Notes under the pieces: model-generated | Told to the model about the DNA's origin: nothing | The model's database searches: none | What the model saw: the letters and a program-made list of their open reading frames with translations, nothing else | Translations under genes and position numbers: made by a program | Shown: in pieces, positions 44,565 to 53,347 of the stretch | Layout of the letters: the number at the start of each line of letters is the position of its first letter | Position numbering within the stretch: the stretch's first letter is position 1 | Origin: Actinoalloteichus fjordicus | Lineage (GTDB): Bacteria; Actinomycetota; Actinomycetes; Mycobacteriales; Pseudonocardiaceae | Length of the DNA stretch: 64,000 nt | Direction of reading: 5' to 3' | Assembly (NCBI RefSeq): GCF_001941625.1 | Contig: NZ_CP016076.1 | Span: 2,418,001-2,482,000 of the forward strand

Positions 44565-45032
44565 GTGGCGGGTCACACCGAGAACGAGATCATCATCGAC
44601 GCACCGATGGACCTGGTCTGGGACATGACCAACGACATCGAGTCGTGGACGGAGCTGTTCAGCGAGTACAGCCAGGCCGAGATCATCGAGCTGCGCGAGG
44701 GCACCATCATCTTCCGCCTCGCGCTGCACCCGGACGAGAACGGGAAGGTGTGGAGCTGGGTCTCCGCCCGCACCCCCGACGAGGCCACCAGGACGGTGCG
44801 TTCCCAGCGCATCGAGACGGGCCCCTTCAAGTACATGTGGATCTACTGGGAGTACCTGCAGACCGACGAGGGCGTGCGCATGCGCTGGGTGCAGGACTTC
44901 GAGATGCGCCCGCAGGCGCCCGCGACGGACGCGGCGATGACGGAGCGACTCAATCGCAACACGCCGATCCAGATGGCTCTGATCAAGCAGAAGGTCGAGG
45001 CCGTCGCGGCCGAGGCCACCGTCTCCAGATGA
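44565..45032 (+). CDS. Aromatase/cyclase, single-domain SRPBCC (TcmN/WhiE-ORFVI type)
   Basis: 155 residues of the START/Bet v1 fold: MAGHTENEIIIDAPMDLVWD, NDIESWTELFSEYSQAE, WVSARTPDEATRTVRSQRIE, FKYMWIYWEY. Single-domain aromatases of this type set the first-ring C9-C14 or C7-C12 fold; in pentangular pathways it is C9-C14-like. GTG 44565 lies four bases after the ACP stop, so the two are tightly coupled. Confidence 0.94.
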   Translation: MAGHTENEIIIDAPMDLVWDMTNDIESWTELFSEYSQAEIIELREGTIIFRLALHPDENGKVWSWVSARTPDEATRTVRSQRIETGPFKYMWIYWEYLQTDEGVRMRWVQDFEMRPQAPATDAAMTERLNRNTPIQMALIKQKVEAVAAEATVSR

Positions 45033-45060
45033 GCGGGTCGACCACAGGTGGAGGTGTGGG

Positions 45061-45522
45061 GTGTTACAGGTGCTCCTGCCGTTGGCACTGTTAGCCAACG
45101 GCCTGTCGGCGGGTGTGTTGGTAGGTACACAACTCGGCGGCTGGCCGTTGCTGGCGTCGCTGCCGCCCGGGCGCTACGTCCACGCACACGCCTTCTTCTC
45201 CACTCGCTACGACCCGTTCATGCCTGCGTGTCTGCTCCTCACGGTGCTCCTCGACGGGGTGCTGCTCGTCGTGGCGCCCACTCCGGCGCTGCGGCTGTTA
45301 TGCGCCTTGGCGGCATTGCTGGCCCTGGGCACCGTGCTTATCTCGCTGATCAAGAACGTCCCCGTCAACAAGTGGATCCAGCGGCTCGACCCGGACGATC
45401 TGCCCGCCGACTTCGATCGGGTCGATCCCCGGCGGAGCTGGGGCGGCTGGAACCAGACGCGGAGCACCCTGGCGGTACTCGCACTGCTGGTCAACTGCCT
45501 CGTCGCCGGGCTGCTCCTCTGA
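45061..45522 (+). CDS. DUF1772 (anthrone-oxygenase-like) membrane protein, second copy
   Basis: 153 residues with four hydrophobic helices and the family segment [43 protein letters not shown] and [13 protein letters not shown] match the paralogue at 17469. It sits between aromatase and ketoreductase genes in the core operon, a place where pradimicin-type operons have no such gene. A quinone-forming oxidation of an early ring is inferred. The GTG start follows GGAGG. Confidence 0.85.
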   Translation: MLQVLLPLALLANGLSAGVLVGTQLGGWPLLASLPPGRYVHAHAFFSTRYDPFMPACLLLTVLLDGVLLVVAPTPALRLLCALAALLALGTVLISLIKNVPVNKWIQRLDPDDLPADFDRVDPRRSWGGWNQTRSTLAVLALLVNCLVAGLLL

Positions 45523-45559
45523 TCACGTCGATCTTCGCGTACATCACGAGAGGAAGATG

Positions 45560-46312
45560 ATGGACCTCAATCTCAAGGGCAAGAAGGCACTGGTGACCGG
45601 CGGCACCCGTGGCGTCGGGCGGGGGGTGGTGCTGGCGCTGGCGAGGGCGGGTGTCGACGTGGTCACCTGCCACCGGCAGGAGAGCGAGGCGGTCGCCTCC
45701 CTGGAACGCGAGCTGAAGGAGATCGGCGGCAATCACCGCGTCGTGCTGGCCGACCTGGCCGAGCCGACCCAGATCGCCGAGCTGCTGGACGAGGCGGGCA
45801 AGCACCTCGGGCATCTCGACCTGGTGGTGAACAACGCAGGCGCGATCAGCCACGTCCCCTACGGCGATCTCGACCTCGCCGAGTGGCGACGAGTCATCGA
45901 CACCAACCTCACCGCGTCGCACCTGGTGATCCAGCACTCCCTGCCGCTGCTGAGCGAGGGAGCCTCGGTGATCAGCATCGGCTCGAAGTCCTCCGAGGTC
46001 GGCATTCCGCTGCGCGCGCACTACACCGCGACCAAGGCGGCGCTGCGCGGACTGAGCCGGTCCCTGGCCAAGGAGTTCGGCAAGAAGGGCTATCGATTCA
46101 ACGTCCTGGCCCTCGGCGTCATCGAGACCGAGGCCATGCAGGCGATGCCTGCCGAGCAGCGCGAACTGATGGTTCAGCGCTACAGCGACAAGACCGCCCT
46201 CGGCAGGCTCGGCAAGCCGGAGGAGGTCGCGGGTGCGGTCCTCTGGCTGGCCAGCGACCTGTCCCGTTACGTCACCGGCGCCACTATCCACGTCGACGGA
46301 GGAATCTCCTGA
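45560..46312 (+). CDS. Polyketide ketoreductase (FabG-like SDR)
   Basis: 250 residues. [12 protein letters not shown] cofactor motif, [11 protein letters not shown], Ser in [10 protein letters not shown] and Tyr-Lys in [12 protein letters not shown], ending [11 protein letters not shown]. In pentangular operons the ketoreductase after the aromatase reduces C-19 of the chain. An ATG three bases earlier (45557) is possible but sits too close to GAGG; 45560 gives normal spacing. Its stop overlaps the ABM gene (TGATG). Confidence 0.92.
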   Translation: MDLNLKGKKALVTGGTRGVGRGVVLALARAGVDVVTCHRQESEAVASLERELKEIGGNHRVVLADLAEPTQIAELLDEAGKHLGHLDLVVNNAGAISHVPYGDLDLAEWRRVIDTNLTASHLVIQHSLPLLSEGASVISIGSKSSEVGIPLRAHYTATKAALRGLSRSLAKEFGKKGYRFNVLALGVIETEAMQAMPAEQRELMVQRYSDKTALGRLGKPEEVAGAVLWLASDLSRYVTGATIHVDGGIS

Positions 46313-46662
46313 TGTCTGAATCCACTGCTTTTCGCGTGATGCTTCGCATGCAGATCAAGCCGGGAATGGAGCAGGACTTCGAGCGGGTCTGGCTCGAAGT
46401 CGGCGACTCCGTCACCTCGCATCCGGCCAACCTCGGCCAGTGGCTGTCGCGCAGTGACGAGGAGGGCGTCTACTACATCGTCAGCGACTGGGTGAGCGAG
46501 CCGCTCTTCCGCGAGTTCGAGACCAGCGACCGCCACCTCCAGCACCGGCAGCAGCTCCATCCCTACCGGTCCGGCGGCTCCATGACGACCATGCACGTCG
46601 TCGCCCATCTTCGGGGCGATGGCGCCGATGTGACACATCGGGAGTGGGAGGCCGCTCGATGA
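46312..46662 (+). CDS. ABM-fold small monooxygenase (pentangular PKS type)
   Basis: 116 residues: VMLRMQIKPGMEQDFERVW, GQWLSRSDEEGVYYIVSDWV, ETSDRHLQHRQQLHPYRSGG. Antibiotic-biosynthesis-monooxygenase barrels of this type (PdmH/ActVA-Orf6 relatives) oxidise a ring to a quinone without cofactor, acting with cyclases during ring formation. The start overlaps the ketoreductase stop and the end overlaps the next ABM gene (ATGA). Confidence 0.88.
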   Translation: MSESTAFRVMLRMQIKPGMEQDFERVWLEVGDSVTSHPANLGQWLSRSDEEGVYYIVSDWVSEPLFREFETSDRHLQHRQQLHPYRSGGSMTTMHVVAHLRGDGADVTHREWEAAR

Positions 46663-46961
46663 CGGGGGAGGTGCGGGTCCTCGTCTATCACGCGGCCGAG
46701 GACCCCTCCGCCATCGAGCAGGCCTACCACCAGGCCAGCCATCAACTTCAGGGCGTTCCCGGGCTGCGCGGCAACGAGCTGCTGCGATCGGTGCACGACC
46801 AGAGCGGGTTCGTGGTGGCCAGTTCCTGGGAGAGTCTCGAGGCTTTCCAGGCCTGGGAACAGGGCGCAACGCACCGGGACAGCACGGCGCCGCTGCGGCC
46901 CTTCCGCGACACGCGGCTGCCGGTTCCCTTCGCGATCTATCAGGTGGCGGCGGCGTACTAG
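46659..46961 (+). CDS. ABM-fold small monooxygenase, second of a pair
   Basis: 100 residues: VRVLVYHAAEDPSAIEQAYHQ, VPGLRGNELLRSVHDQSGFV, SWESLEAFQAWEQG. A typical ABM barrel that forms a translationally coupled pair with the gene before it, as PdmH/PdmI do in pradimicin clusters. Likely a second quinone-forming oxygenation. Substrate inferred from operon context. Confidence 0.86.
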   Translation: MTGEVRVLVYHAAEDPSAIEQAYHQASHQLQGVPGLRGNELLRSVHDQSGFVVASSWESLEAFQAWEQGATHRDSTAPLRPFRDTRLPVPFAIYQVAAAY

Positions 46962-47002
46962 TCCGCCGCTCTCCACCGCTCAGCTCTTGGGACGGGGGCA
47001 CG

Positions 47003-48718
47003 ATGACCAGCACCTGGAAGCAGACGACCCGTGCGGCCTCGGCGGACGGGACGGAGTCCGACTGGTTCCACTGCCGCGGCTGTCACACGTTGATCTACCG
47101 GAGGCGCTTCGACCGACTGGGCCAGGTCTGCCCGGAGTGCGGGCGACACGGCCCGCTGACCGCCCGGCAACGGATCGACCAGCTCTTCGACGTCGGGACG
47201 GTGAAACCCGTCGACCTCCAGGCCACGGTCGACGACCCCCTGACCTTCACCGATCTGGTGCCCTACCCGCAGCGACTGGCCAAAGCGCGGCGGGACACCG
47301 GCCTCGACGACGCGGTGACGGTGGTGCACGCCAGTCTGCGTGGGCACCAGGTCGTCGCGGCGATCATGGACTTCCGGTTCCTCGGCGGAAGTCTGGGCAC
47401 GGCGGCGGGTGAGGCGATCACCTGTGCCGCCGAGACCGCCCTCGAACAGGGCTGCCCTCTCCTGCTGGTCACCGCCTCCGGCGGCGCCCGCATGCAGGAG
47501 GGGGCGCTGTCGCTGATGCAGATGGCCAAGACGAGCAACGCCATCGCGGCACTGGGTGAGGCGGGGCTGCTGACCATCAGCCTGATCACCGACCCCACCT
47601 ATGGAGGCGTGGCCGCCTCCTTCGCCACCCTCTCGGACCTGATCATCGCCGAGCCGGGCGCGCGAATGGGCTTCGCCGGGCCGCGCGTGATCGAGCAGAC
47701 GATCCGGCAGCGTCTCCCGGAGGGCTTCCAGACCGCCGAGTTCCTGCGGGCGCACGGCCTCGTCGACGACGTGCGTCCGCGTTCCGAGCTGCCGCACGTC
47801 CTGGACGTGCTGCTCTCGGGGGACTCCCCGGTCGCGGCCGACTGGGGAGCCGAGCGCGTCGATCCGGTCACCACCGACGTCGACCGACTGCCCGGCCGGG
47901 AGATCGGCGAACTCGTCGCCACCGCACGACACCTGCGGCGGCCGACGACGCTCGATCACATGGCGTACTGGATGGACGGGTTCATCGAACTCCACGGCGA
48001 CCGTCGGGGCGCGGACTGCCCGGCCGTCGTCGGCGGAGTCGGGCTGTTGGAGGGCCTGCCGGTCGTGGTCATCGGACACCAGAAGGGCCACACCACGGCC
48101 GAGATGGTGCGCCGAGGCTTCGGGATGCCCTCGCCTGCCGGGTACCGCAAGGTGATCCGGTTGATGCAGCTCGCCGCCAGGATGGGCGTCCCGGTGGTGA
48201 CCCTGGTGGACACGCCGGGCGCCGACCCCGGTCTGGCGGCCGAGGAGAACAACCAGGCGGGGGCCATCGCGGAGTGTCTGCGCGTGATCGGCGGCCTGCC
48301 CGTCCCCGTGGTCAGCGTGATCACGGGAGAAGGCGGCAGCGGTGGCGCAATCGCTCTGGCCGCCGGAGATCGCGTGCTGCTCTGCGAGAACGCGATCTAC
48401 TCGGTGATCAGTCCGGAGGGCTGTGCCGCGATCCTCTGGAAGACCCCCGAGGCCGCTCCGACGGCCGCGTCCGCCCTGTGGCTGGACGCCGCGTCGCTGC
48501 TGCGGCTCGGGGTCGTCGACGGGGTGATTCCCGAGCCGCCCGGCGGCGCGCACTTCGATCCGGCCTCGGCGGCGGAGACGGTGCGGGACGCGGTGATCTG
48601 TGCGGTACGTGAGCTGCGCGGACGTGACGGTGCCGATCTCGTCGCCGAGCGGCGACGGAGGTTCCGGCGCTTCGGAGTCGCCTCGGCGGCCAACGACGTG
48701 AAGGAGATCCGGAAATGA
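47003..48718 (+). CDS. Acetyl-CoA carboxylase carboxyltransferase, fused beta+alpha subunits
   Basis: 571 residues. The N-terminal half is AccD-like, with a zinc ribbon CRGCH...CPECG (about residues 24-48) and ASGGARMQEGALSLMQM. The C-terminal half is AccA-like, with VVIGHQKGHTTAEM, VDTPGADPGLAAEENNQ and GEGGSGGAIAL. The fused form is common in polyketide clusters. With the next two genes it makes a complete dedicated enzyme for malonyl-CoA supply, in the same transcript as the PKS. Confidence 0.94.
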   Translation: MTSTWKQTTRAASADGTESDWFHCRGCHTLIYRRRFDRLGQVCPECGRHGPLTARQRIDQLFDVGTVKPVDLQATVDDPLTFTDLVPYPQRLAKARRDTGLDDAVTVVHASLRGHQVVAAIMDFRFLGGSLGTAAGEAITCAAETALEQGCPLLLVTASGGARMQEGALSLMQMAKTSNAIAALGEAGLLTISLITDPTYGGVAASFATLSDLIIAEPGARMGFAGPRVIEQTIRQRLPEGFQTAEFLRAHGLVDDVRPRSELPHVLDVLLSGDSPVAADWGAERVDPVTTDVDRLPGREIGELVATARHLRRPTTLDHMAYWMDGFIELHGDRRGADCPAVVGGVGLLEGLPVVVIGHQKGHTTAEMVRRGFGMPSPAGYRKVIRLMQLAARMGVPVVTLVDTPGADPGLAAEENNQAGAIAECLRVIGGLPVPVVSVITGEGGSGGAIALAAGDRVLLCENAIYSVISPEGCAAILWKTPEAAPTAASALWLDAASLLRLGVVDGVIPEPPGGAHFDPASAAETVRDAVICAVRELRGRDGADLVAERRRRFRRFGVASAANDVKEIRK

Positions 48719-49260
48719 CCGGCGTAGACGTGCACCCGCCGAGGAACGGGCAGTCGCTCGACGAGAGCTCGATGGACGTCGCGGTGGCCGCGCTGGGGGC
48801 CCAGGACGCTCTCCAGCTCCTCTGCCGCAGCGTCTCCGACGTGGTGCGGACGACACCGCAGCATCCGATGCGGGTCAACGTCCGCTTCGGCTGCGCCAGC
48901 ATCGAGGTCGAGTGGCCGGGTGCGGGCCAGACTCCCGCCGAGGGTGCACCCGCTTCGGCAGCCGTGGCCGCCGCCGTGCCGCCGCAGGCCGCCGAGTCGG
49001 ACGGCGTCGAGCGACAGGCCGTCTGTGCCCCGTTGGTGGGCACCTTCTACCGAGCCGAGGAGCCGGGCGCCCGACCATTCGTCGAGATCGGCGACGTCGT
49101 CGAGCCCGGCCAGCAGATCGGGATCATGGAGGCGATGAAGCTGATGAACCCGATCCTCACCGAGCATCGCGGTCGGGTCGTCGAGGTGGTCGTCGGCGAC
49201 GGTCAGCCGGTCGAGTACGGCCAGGCCCTGGTGCTCCTCGAGCACGTGGAGGAGGAGTGA
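48715..49260 (+). CDS. Biotin carboxyl carrier protein of acetyl-CoA carboxylase
   Basis: 181 residues. The C-terminal biotinyl domain (about 105-181) carries the biotin-accepting Lys142 in MEAMKLMNPIL. An Ala/Pro-rich linker precedes it. The ATG overlaps the carboxyltransferase stop (ATGA). It needs a chromosomal biotin ligase. Confidence 0.94.
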   Translation: MTGVDVHPPRNGQSLDESSMDVAVAALGAQDALQLLCRSVSDVVRTTPQHPMRVNVRFGCASIEVEWPGAGQTPAEGAPASAAVAAAVPPQAAESDGVERQAVCAPLVGTFYRAEEPGARPFVEIGDVVEPGQQIGIMEAMKLMNPILTEHRGRVVEVVVGDGQPVEYGQALVLLEHVEEE

Positions 49261-49265
49261 GCAGC

Positions 49266-50696
49266 ATGCCGGACCCGGTCCGGGAGATCGCGACGCAGGT
49301 CAGGCCGTTCGACACCGTCCTGATCGCCAATCGGGGCGAGATCGCGCTGCGGGTGGTGCGGACCTGTCGCGAGATGGGCATCCGCTCGGTGGTGGTGCAC
49401 TCCACGGTGGACCGCGACTCTGCGGCGGTGCTGGCCGCCGACCACTCGGTCCAGATCGGTCCGGCCGCGCCGAAACGCAGCTACCTGTTCGCCCCGGCGA
49501 TCATCGAGGCGGCGTTGCAGAGCGGCGCGCAGGCGGTGCATCCCGGGTACGGCTTCCTCTCCGAGGACCCCGACTTCGCGGAGATCTGCGCGCGCAACGG
49601 ACTGGTGTTCATCGGCCCTCGGCCCGAGGTCGTCTCCCGACTCGGGGACAAGTCGTTGGCCCGAGCACTGATGGCCGAGGCAGGCCTGCCGGTGCTGCCG
49701 GGCACGATCGAGCCGGTGCGCAGCGCGGGCGAGGTGGTCGAGGAGGCGAATCGGATCGGCCTGCCGCTGATCATCAAGGCGACGGCGGGCGGCGGCGGCC
49801 GGGGCATGGCGGTGGTGCGGGACTGGGCGGAGCTGCTGCCGACCTACCGAGCGACCAGGGCGGCGGCGCGCGCGGTGTTCGGCGACGAGCGGGTCTACCT
49901 CGAACGCTTCTGGGAGAAGGCCCGGCACGTCGAGGTGCAGATCCTCGCCGACGAGCACGGCAACGTGGTGCACCTGGGGGAGCGGGACTGCTCGGTGCAG
50001 CGCAGGCACCAGAAGCTCATCGAGGAGAGCCCGGCGCCGGGGCTGAGCCGGGATCTGGCGCGCAGGCTCGCCGAGCATGCCGTGCAGGGGGCCCGCGCCG
50101 CGGGGTACACGGGCGCCGGGACCTTCGAGTTCCTGGTCGACGGCGACGAGGCGGCCTTCATCGAGGTCAACTGTCGAATCCAGGTCGAGCACCCCGTGAC
50201 CGAGGCAGTGACCGGCATCGACCTCATCCGGGAACAGCTGCGGGTGGCTGCGGGGATGCCGCTGTCCTTCACCCAGGACGAGGTGGAGCTGCGAGGTGTC
50301 GCGGTCGAATGTCGAGTCAACGCCGAGGACCCGGACCGGGACTTCGCGCCCTGCCCGGGAGAGTTGAGCGAGTTCGTCCCGCCCGGCGGGCAGTTCGTCC
50401 GAGTCGACACCGGCGCCTATCCGGGCTGGCGCGTCCCCCCGGACTACGACTCGCTGCTGGCGAAGGTGATCGCCTGGGCGCCGGATCGGCCGCAGGCACT
50501 GGCCAGGATGGACCGGGCGCTGCAGGAGTTCCGCATCCGGGGTCGCGGGGTGCACACGACCAAGGAGCTGCTCCGTGAGGTCTTGGTCCATCCGAGCTTC
50601 CAGCTCGCCGAGCACACGACGTCGTTCCTGGATGAGGAGCAGTCGAAGGCGGCGGTGGAGCCGGCGGAGACACAGGTGCACGACCGAGCGAGCTGA
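49266..50696 (+). CDS. Biotin carboxylase subunit of acetyl-CoA carboxylase
   Basis: 476 residues. N-terminal FDTVLIANRGEIALRVVRT, ATP-grasp glycine loop IKATAGGGGRGMAVV, ERDCSVQRRHQKLIEE, and FIEVNCRIQVEHPVTE, where the usual NxRxQVEHxVTE shows Cys instead of Met/Thr after Asn. ATG 49266 is preferred to the GTG at 49257 because GGAGGAG lies ten bases upstream of it. It completes the carboxylase and ends the core operon, before a bidirectional hairpin. Confidence 0.94.
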   Translation: MPDPVREIATQVRPFDTVLIANRGEIALRVVRTCREMGIRSVVVHSTVDRDSAAVLAADHSVQIGPAAPKRSYLFAPAIIEAALQSGAQAVHPGYGFLSEDPDFAEICARNGLVFIGPRPEVVSRLGDKSLARALMAEAGLPVLPGTIEPVRSAGEVVEEANRIGLPLIIKATAGGGGRGMAVVRDWAELLPTYRATRAAARAVFGDERVYLERFWEKARHVEVQILADEHGNVVHLGERDCSVQRRHQKLIEESPAPGLSRDLARRLAEHAVQGARAAGYTGAGTFEFLVDGDEAAFIEVNCRIQVEHPVTEAVTGIDLIREQLRVAAGMPLSFTQDEVELRGVAVECRVNAEDPDRDFAPCPGELSEFVPPGGQFVRVDTGAYPGWRVPPDYDSLLAKVIAWAPDRPQALARMDRALQEFRIRGRGVHTTKELLREVLVHPSFQLAEHTTSFLDEEQSKAAVEPAETQVHDRAS

Positions 50697-50737
50697 GCAC
50701 CCTCGCTGCTCGCCCAGGTCGTGCGGCAGGGGCGCAG

Positions 50738-50781
50738 GCATGCCGTGTCCGGGGACTGTCTCGTCACCGGGCACGGCGTGC
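50738..50781. terminator. Bidirectional hairpin between core operon and PadR gene
   Basis: 15-bp stem (50738-50752 with 50767-50781, two G-T pairs) with a 14-base loop. It overlaps the last codons of the PadR gene, which is convergent with the core operon. Confidence 0.65.
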
Positions 50782-51384
50782 GGTGTGCAGGTCTCGCCAC
50801 TCCTGGACCCCGTCGAGCGACTGACTGCTGATGTCCTGGAGGAGGCTGCGCACCCACGTCAGCTCAGTCTCCTTGAGTGCGAGCTGGTATTCGTCCTCCA
50901 CCAGGAAGAGCCGAGGCAGCGGCGGCCGGTCCTTGCCGCCCTCGCTGCTGATGCGCAGCTCCTCGCGGTCGCGTTCGACCTCCTTCTCCAGTCGATGCGC
51001 CCGCAGCGCGAGCTGGGCGGCCACGTCGTCGGGCGAGAGCGCCGTCATGAAGGTGAGCCCCGCCGCGAGCAGCGTGTACTCCTTCATGGGAGTGCTGAGC
51101 AGCTCGCGGAGTCGCTGTGCGAGCTCCTCGCGACCGTCGTCGGTGATCTCGTAGATCGTCCGTTCTGGACGGTTGCCCTGCCTTCCGGTGCTCTGCACGT
51201 CGATCAACTCGGACTTGCGCAGCGTCTCGACCGCGTTGTACAGCGAACCGAAGTTGATCTTCACTGCGGAGTCGTGATGCTGATCCCGCATGGTCGTGGC
51301 CATCTCGTAGGGATGCATCGGACGCTGAGCGAGGCAGGCCAACACTGCCAGCGTCAACGGGCTGGACGCCCGTCGCTTCGCCAT
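50764..51384 (-). CDS. PadR-family transcriptional regulator
   Basis: 206 residues. N-terminal winged helix SSPLTLAVLACLAQRPMHPYEMA, NFGSLYNAVETL and GNRPERTIYEITDDGREEL, followed by a long helical C-terminal dimerisation domain. PadR proteins are mostly repressors released by phenolic or drug-like ligands. It is divergent from the FAD monooxygenase at 51579 and probably controls it and itself. ATG 51384 follows AGGAGG. Confidence 0.92.
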   Translation of the reverse strand: MAKRRASSPLTLAVLACLAQRPMHPYEMATTMRDQHHDSAVKINFGSLYNAVETLRKSELIDVQSTGRQGNRPERTIYEITDDGREELAQRLRELLSTPMKEYTLLAAGLTFMTALSPDDVAAQLALRAHRLEKEVERDREELRISSEGGKDRPPLPRLFLVEDEYQLALKETELTWVRSLLQDISSQSLDGVQEWRDLHTARRAR

Positions 51385-51400
51385 GGGGGACCTCCTGGTT

Positions 51401-51416
51401 TATTCGTCTAGGAATA
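51401..51416 (-). promoter_or_regulatory. Inverted repeat at the PadR promoter
   Basis: TATTC-N6-GAATA, 17-32 bases upstream of the PadR start and overlapping a possible -10 box (TATATT on the minus strand). A likely site of autoregulation. Confidence 0.5.
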
Positions 51417-51541
51417 TACAGCCATCGCACCGGTTGTGCACACCCTAAGACATCCCTCGGCGATTCGGCGAATCTCCCGCCGTGTCGTGCGGTGACGCAA
51501 CTCTGCCGCCAAGATGACGTCATTCATGACACTATTCGCTG

Positions 51542-51570
51542 TTGACTTGACCCGAGTGCTTTAATTAAAG
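51542..51570 (+). promoter_or_regulatory. Promoter/operator of the 51579 monooxygenase gene
   Basis: TTGACT at 51542-51547 and, 17 bases on, TTAAAG at 51565-51570 fit a sigma-70-type promoter. The -10 region lies inside the perfect palindrome CTTTAATTAAAG (51559-51570), which could be the PadR operator. The ATG is eight bases beyond and lacks a Shine-Dalgarno, so the mRNA is probably leaderless. Confidence 0.5.
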
Positions 51571-51578
51571 TATTTCGT

Positions 51579-52778
51579 ATGGCGAGCGAGACGAGTTCTG
51601 CGCGTAAGCGGGCTATGATCATCGGTTGCGGTGTGGCGGGCCCGGTATTGGCGATGTTCCTCCAACGAGCTGGCATCGAGGCCGTCGTCTACGAAGGGCG
51701 ACCCGAGGCGCGTGACGAGGTCGGCGCTTTCCTGGGAATAGCACCCAACGGTCGAGACGTGCTCGAGACACTGGGGATTCGAGAGGAGGTCGAAGCCGTC
51801 GGCATCCCGAGTCCGAGGATCGCCTTCCTCAATCACAAGGCCAAGGTCCTCGGCCGGAATCCGCAGCCGGTGGTCACCTTGAAGCGAGGTCGACTCACCA
51901 AGGCGGTGCGGGAGGCGGCTGAGGATCGAGGCATCCGGGTCGAGTGGAACAAGCGTCTGGTGGACCTGACCGAGACCGACCGGGACTCCGTCATCGCCCG
52001 GTTCGCCGACGGGACCTCCGCGGAGGCGGACTTCCTCGTGGGCTGTGACGGCATCAACTCCGAAGTGCGGCGGCGGATCCTGCCCGACGCGCCCCTGCCC
52101 GCCTTCACCGGGACCGTCGGGACCGGCGCCTACACCCGTGTCCCCGGCCTCGCCTCGACCGAGGGCACCATGTACATGACCTTCTGCCTCAACGGCTTCT
52201 TCGGCTACCAGGTGACGGACGCCGGGGAGGTCTGCTGGTTTGAGAACTTCCACCAGAAGACCGAACCCGGTGCCGCCGAACTGGCCGGGATCTCCGACGA
52301 GTCCTGGCAGCGGCGACTGCTGGAGCTGCACCGGAACGATCACGACCCGATTCCCGCGATCATCGCGGCGAAGCAGGAGACGATGGTGCGGTACACGGTC
52401 TCGGAGATGCCGGTGCTGTCCACCTGGCATCGGGGTCGGGTCTGCCTGCTCGGGGACGCGGCCCATGCGATGGGTCCGCACTCGGGGCAGGGCGGCTCGA
52501 TGGCGCTGGAGGACTGCATCGTGCTGGCCAAGTGCCTGCGGGACATCCCGGATCTGTCGCAGGCCTTCGCCACCTATCAGTCCATCCGCAAGGCGCGGGT
52601 GGAGAACGTCGTCAAGGAGACGCGACGCAACGGCGACCGGAAGGCCCCGCCCGGACTACTGGGCCGGATCACGCGGGACCTGGTGCTGCCCTTCTTTCTC
52701 AAGAACGGCGTCGACTTGTTCACCGAGATCTATCAGCACCACATCGAGTGGGACGAGAAGGTGCTCGTCAACGGCTGA
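51579..52778 (+). CDS. FAD-dependent monooxygenase (single-component, short type, second copy)
   Basis: 399 residues. AMIIGCGVAGPVLAMFLQR, FLVGCDGINSEVRRR (DG motif), and CLLGDAAHAMGPHSGQGGSM. It is a close paralogue of the gene at 7264 but has its own PadR-linked promoter. Given a dedicated phenolic-type sensor, it may modify or detoxify the product or a shunt compound rather than act in the main pathway; alternatively it is a regulated tailoring enzyme. A hairpin terminator follows. Confidence 0.92.
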   Translation: MASETSSARKRAMIIGCGVAGPVLAMFLQRAGIEAVVYEGRPEARDEVGAFLGIAPNGRDVLETLGIREEVEAVGIPSPRIAFLNHKAKVLGRNPQPVVTLKRGRLTKAVREAAEDRGIRVEWNKRLVDLTETDRDSVIARFADGTSAEADFLVGCDGINSEVRRRILPDAPLPAFTGTVGTGAYTRVPGLASTEGTMYMTFCLNGFFGYQVTDAGEVCWFENFHQKTEPGAAELAGISDESWQRRLLELHRNDHDPIPAIIAAKQETMVRYTVSEMPVLSTWHRGRVCLLGDAAHAMGPHSGQGGSMALEDCIVLAKCLRDIPDLSQAFATYQSIRKARVENVVKETRRNGDRKAPPGLLGRITRDLVLPFFLKNGVDLFTEIYQHHIEWDEKVLVNG

Positions 52779-52798
52779 CACGGCACGGGCTGGAACCG

Positions 52799-52829
52799 GC
52801 GGACCCCGCAGCAGGCCTGCGGGGTCCGC
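52799..52829 (+). terminator. Terminator after the FAD monooxygenase
   Basis: Perfect 13-bp stem GCGGACCCCGCAG (52799-52811) with 52817-52829 and a 5-base loop, 20 bases after the stop. Confidence 0.8.
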
Positions 52830-53247
52830 GGGCGCGCGGGGAGGGCGGGCACGTGCGGACGCCTGAGTGCACGAGGATCGGGGCGCAGCGGGCCTGGCCG
52901 CTGGAGGGTCTGGGCTCTGGGTGCTGCGGCGCCGGGGTACCTCGGCGAGGAAGCGCCTCGGCCTTGGCGCGCATCGGCGAGTCGGGGTGCGTGCGGATCT
53001 GACCGGGCGCACTCCCGGAAACGGTCCCGACTCGACCTCGCGCCGGGGCGCCTGTCTGCCGAGATGACGTCGCGGCCGTGGCGTCTGCGGGCGCCGAACA
53101 GGCTGTGCCGTTCTGCCGTCCGGTCTCCTGCGGTTCGGCGTCGAAGCCGAAGCAGGCCGATGATCTGAGCGCCTCGGCCCGTCCGAACTCCTCGGCCTGG
53201 GCCGAGGCATTGCGGCCGTCCCGCCGGGCCCTCCCACCGCACGCGAG
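52830..53247. other. Gene-free region between convergent genes
   Basis: About 420 GC-rich bases between two terminators. No coding frame with family resemblance. Likely the outer edge of the biosynthetic cluster. Confidence 0.35.
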
Positions 53248-53277
53248 ACGCCGCCCGGCCTGGCGGCCCGGCGGCGT
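53248..53277 (-). terminator. Terminator of the exported VOC gene
   Basis: 13-bp stem with one mismatch (53248-53260 with 53265-53277) and a 4-base loop, about 70 bases beyond the stop on the minus strand. Confidence 0.55.
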
Positions 53278-53347
53278 TCGTCTGCGGTGTGGCGGGGCGT
53301 CGAGCCGGGCCGCCGATCATCCGGGGCGGCGGCCAGGCGGACGGCGC

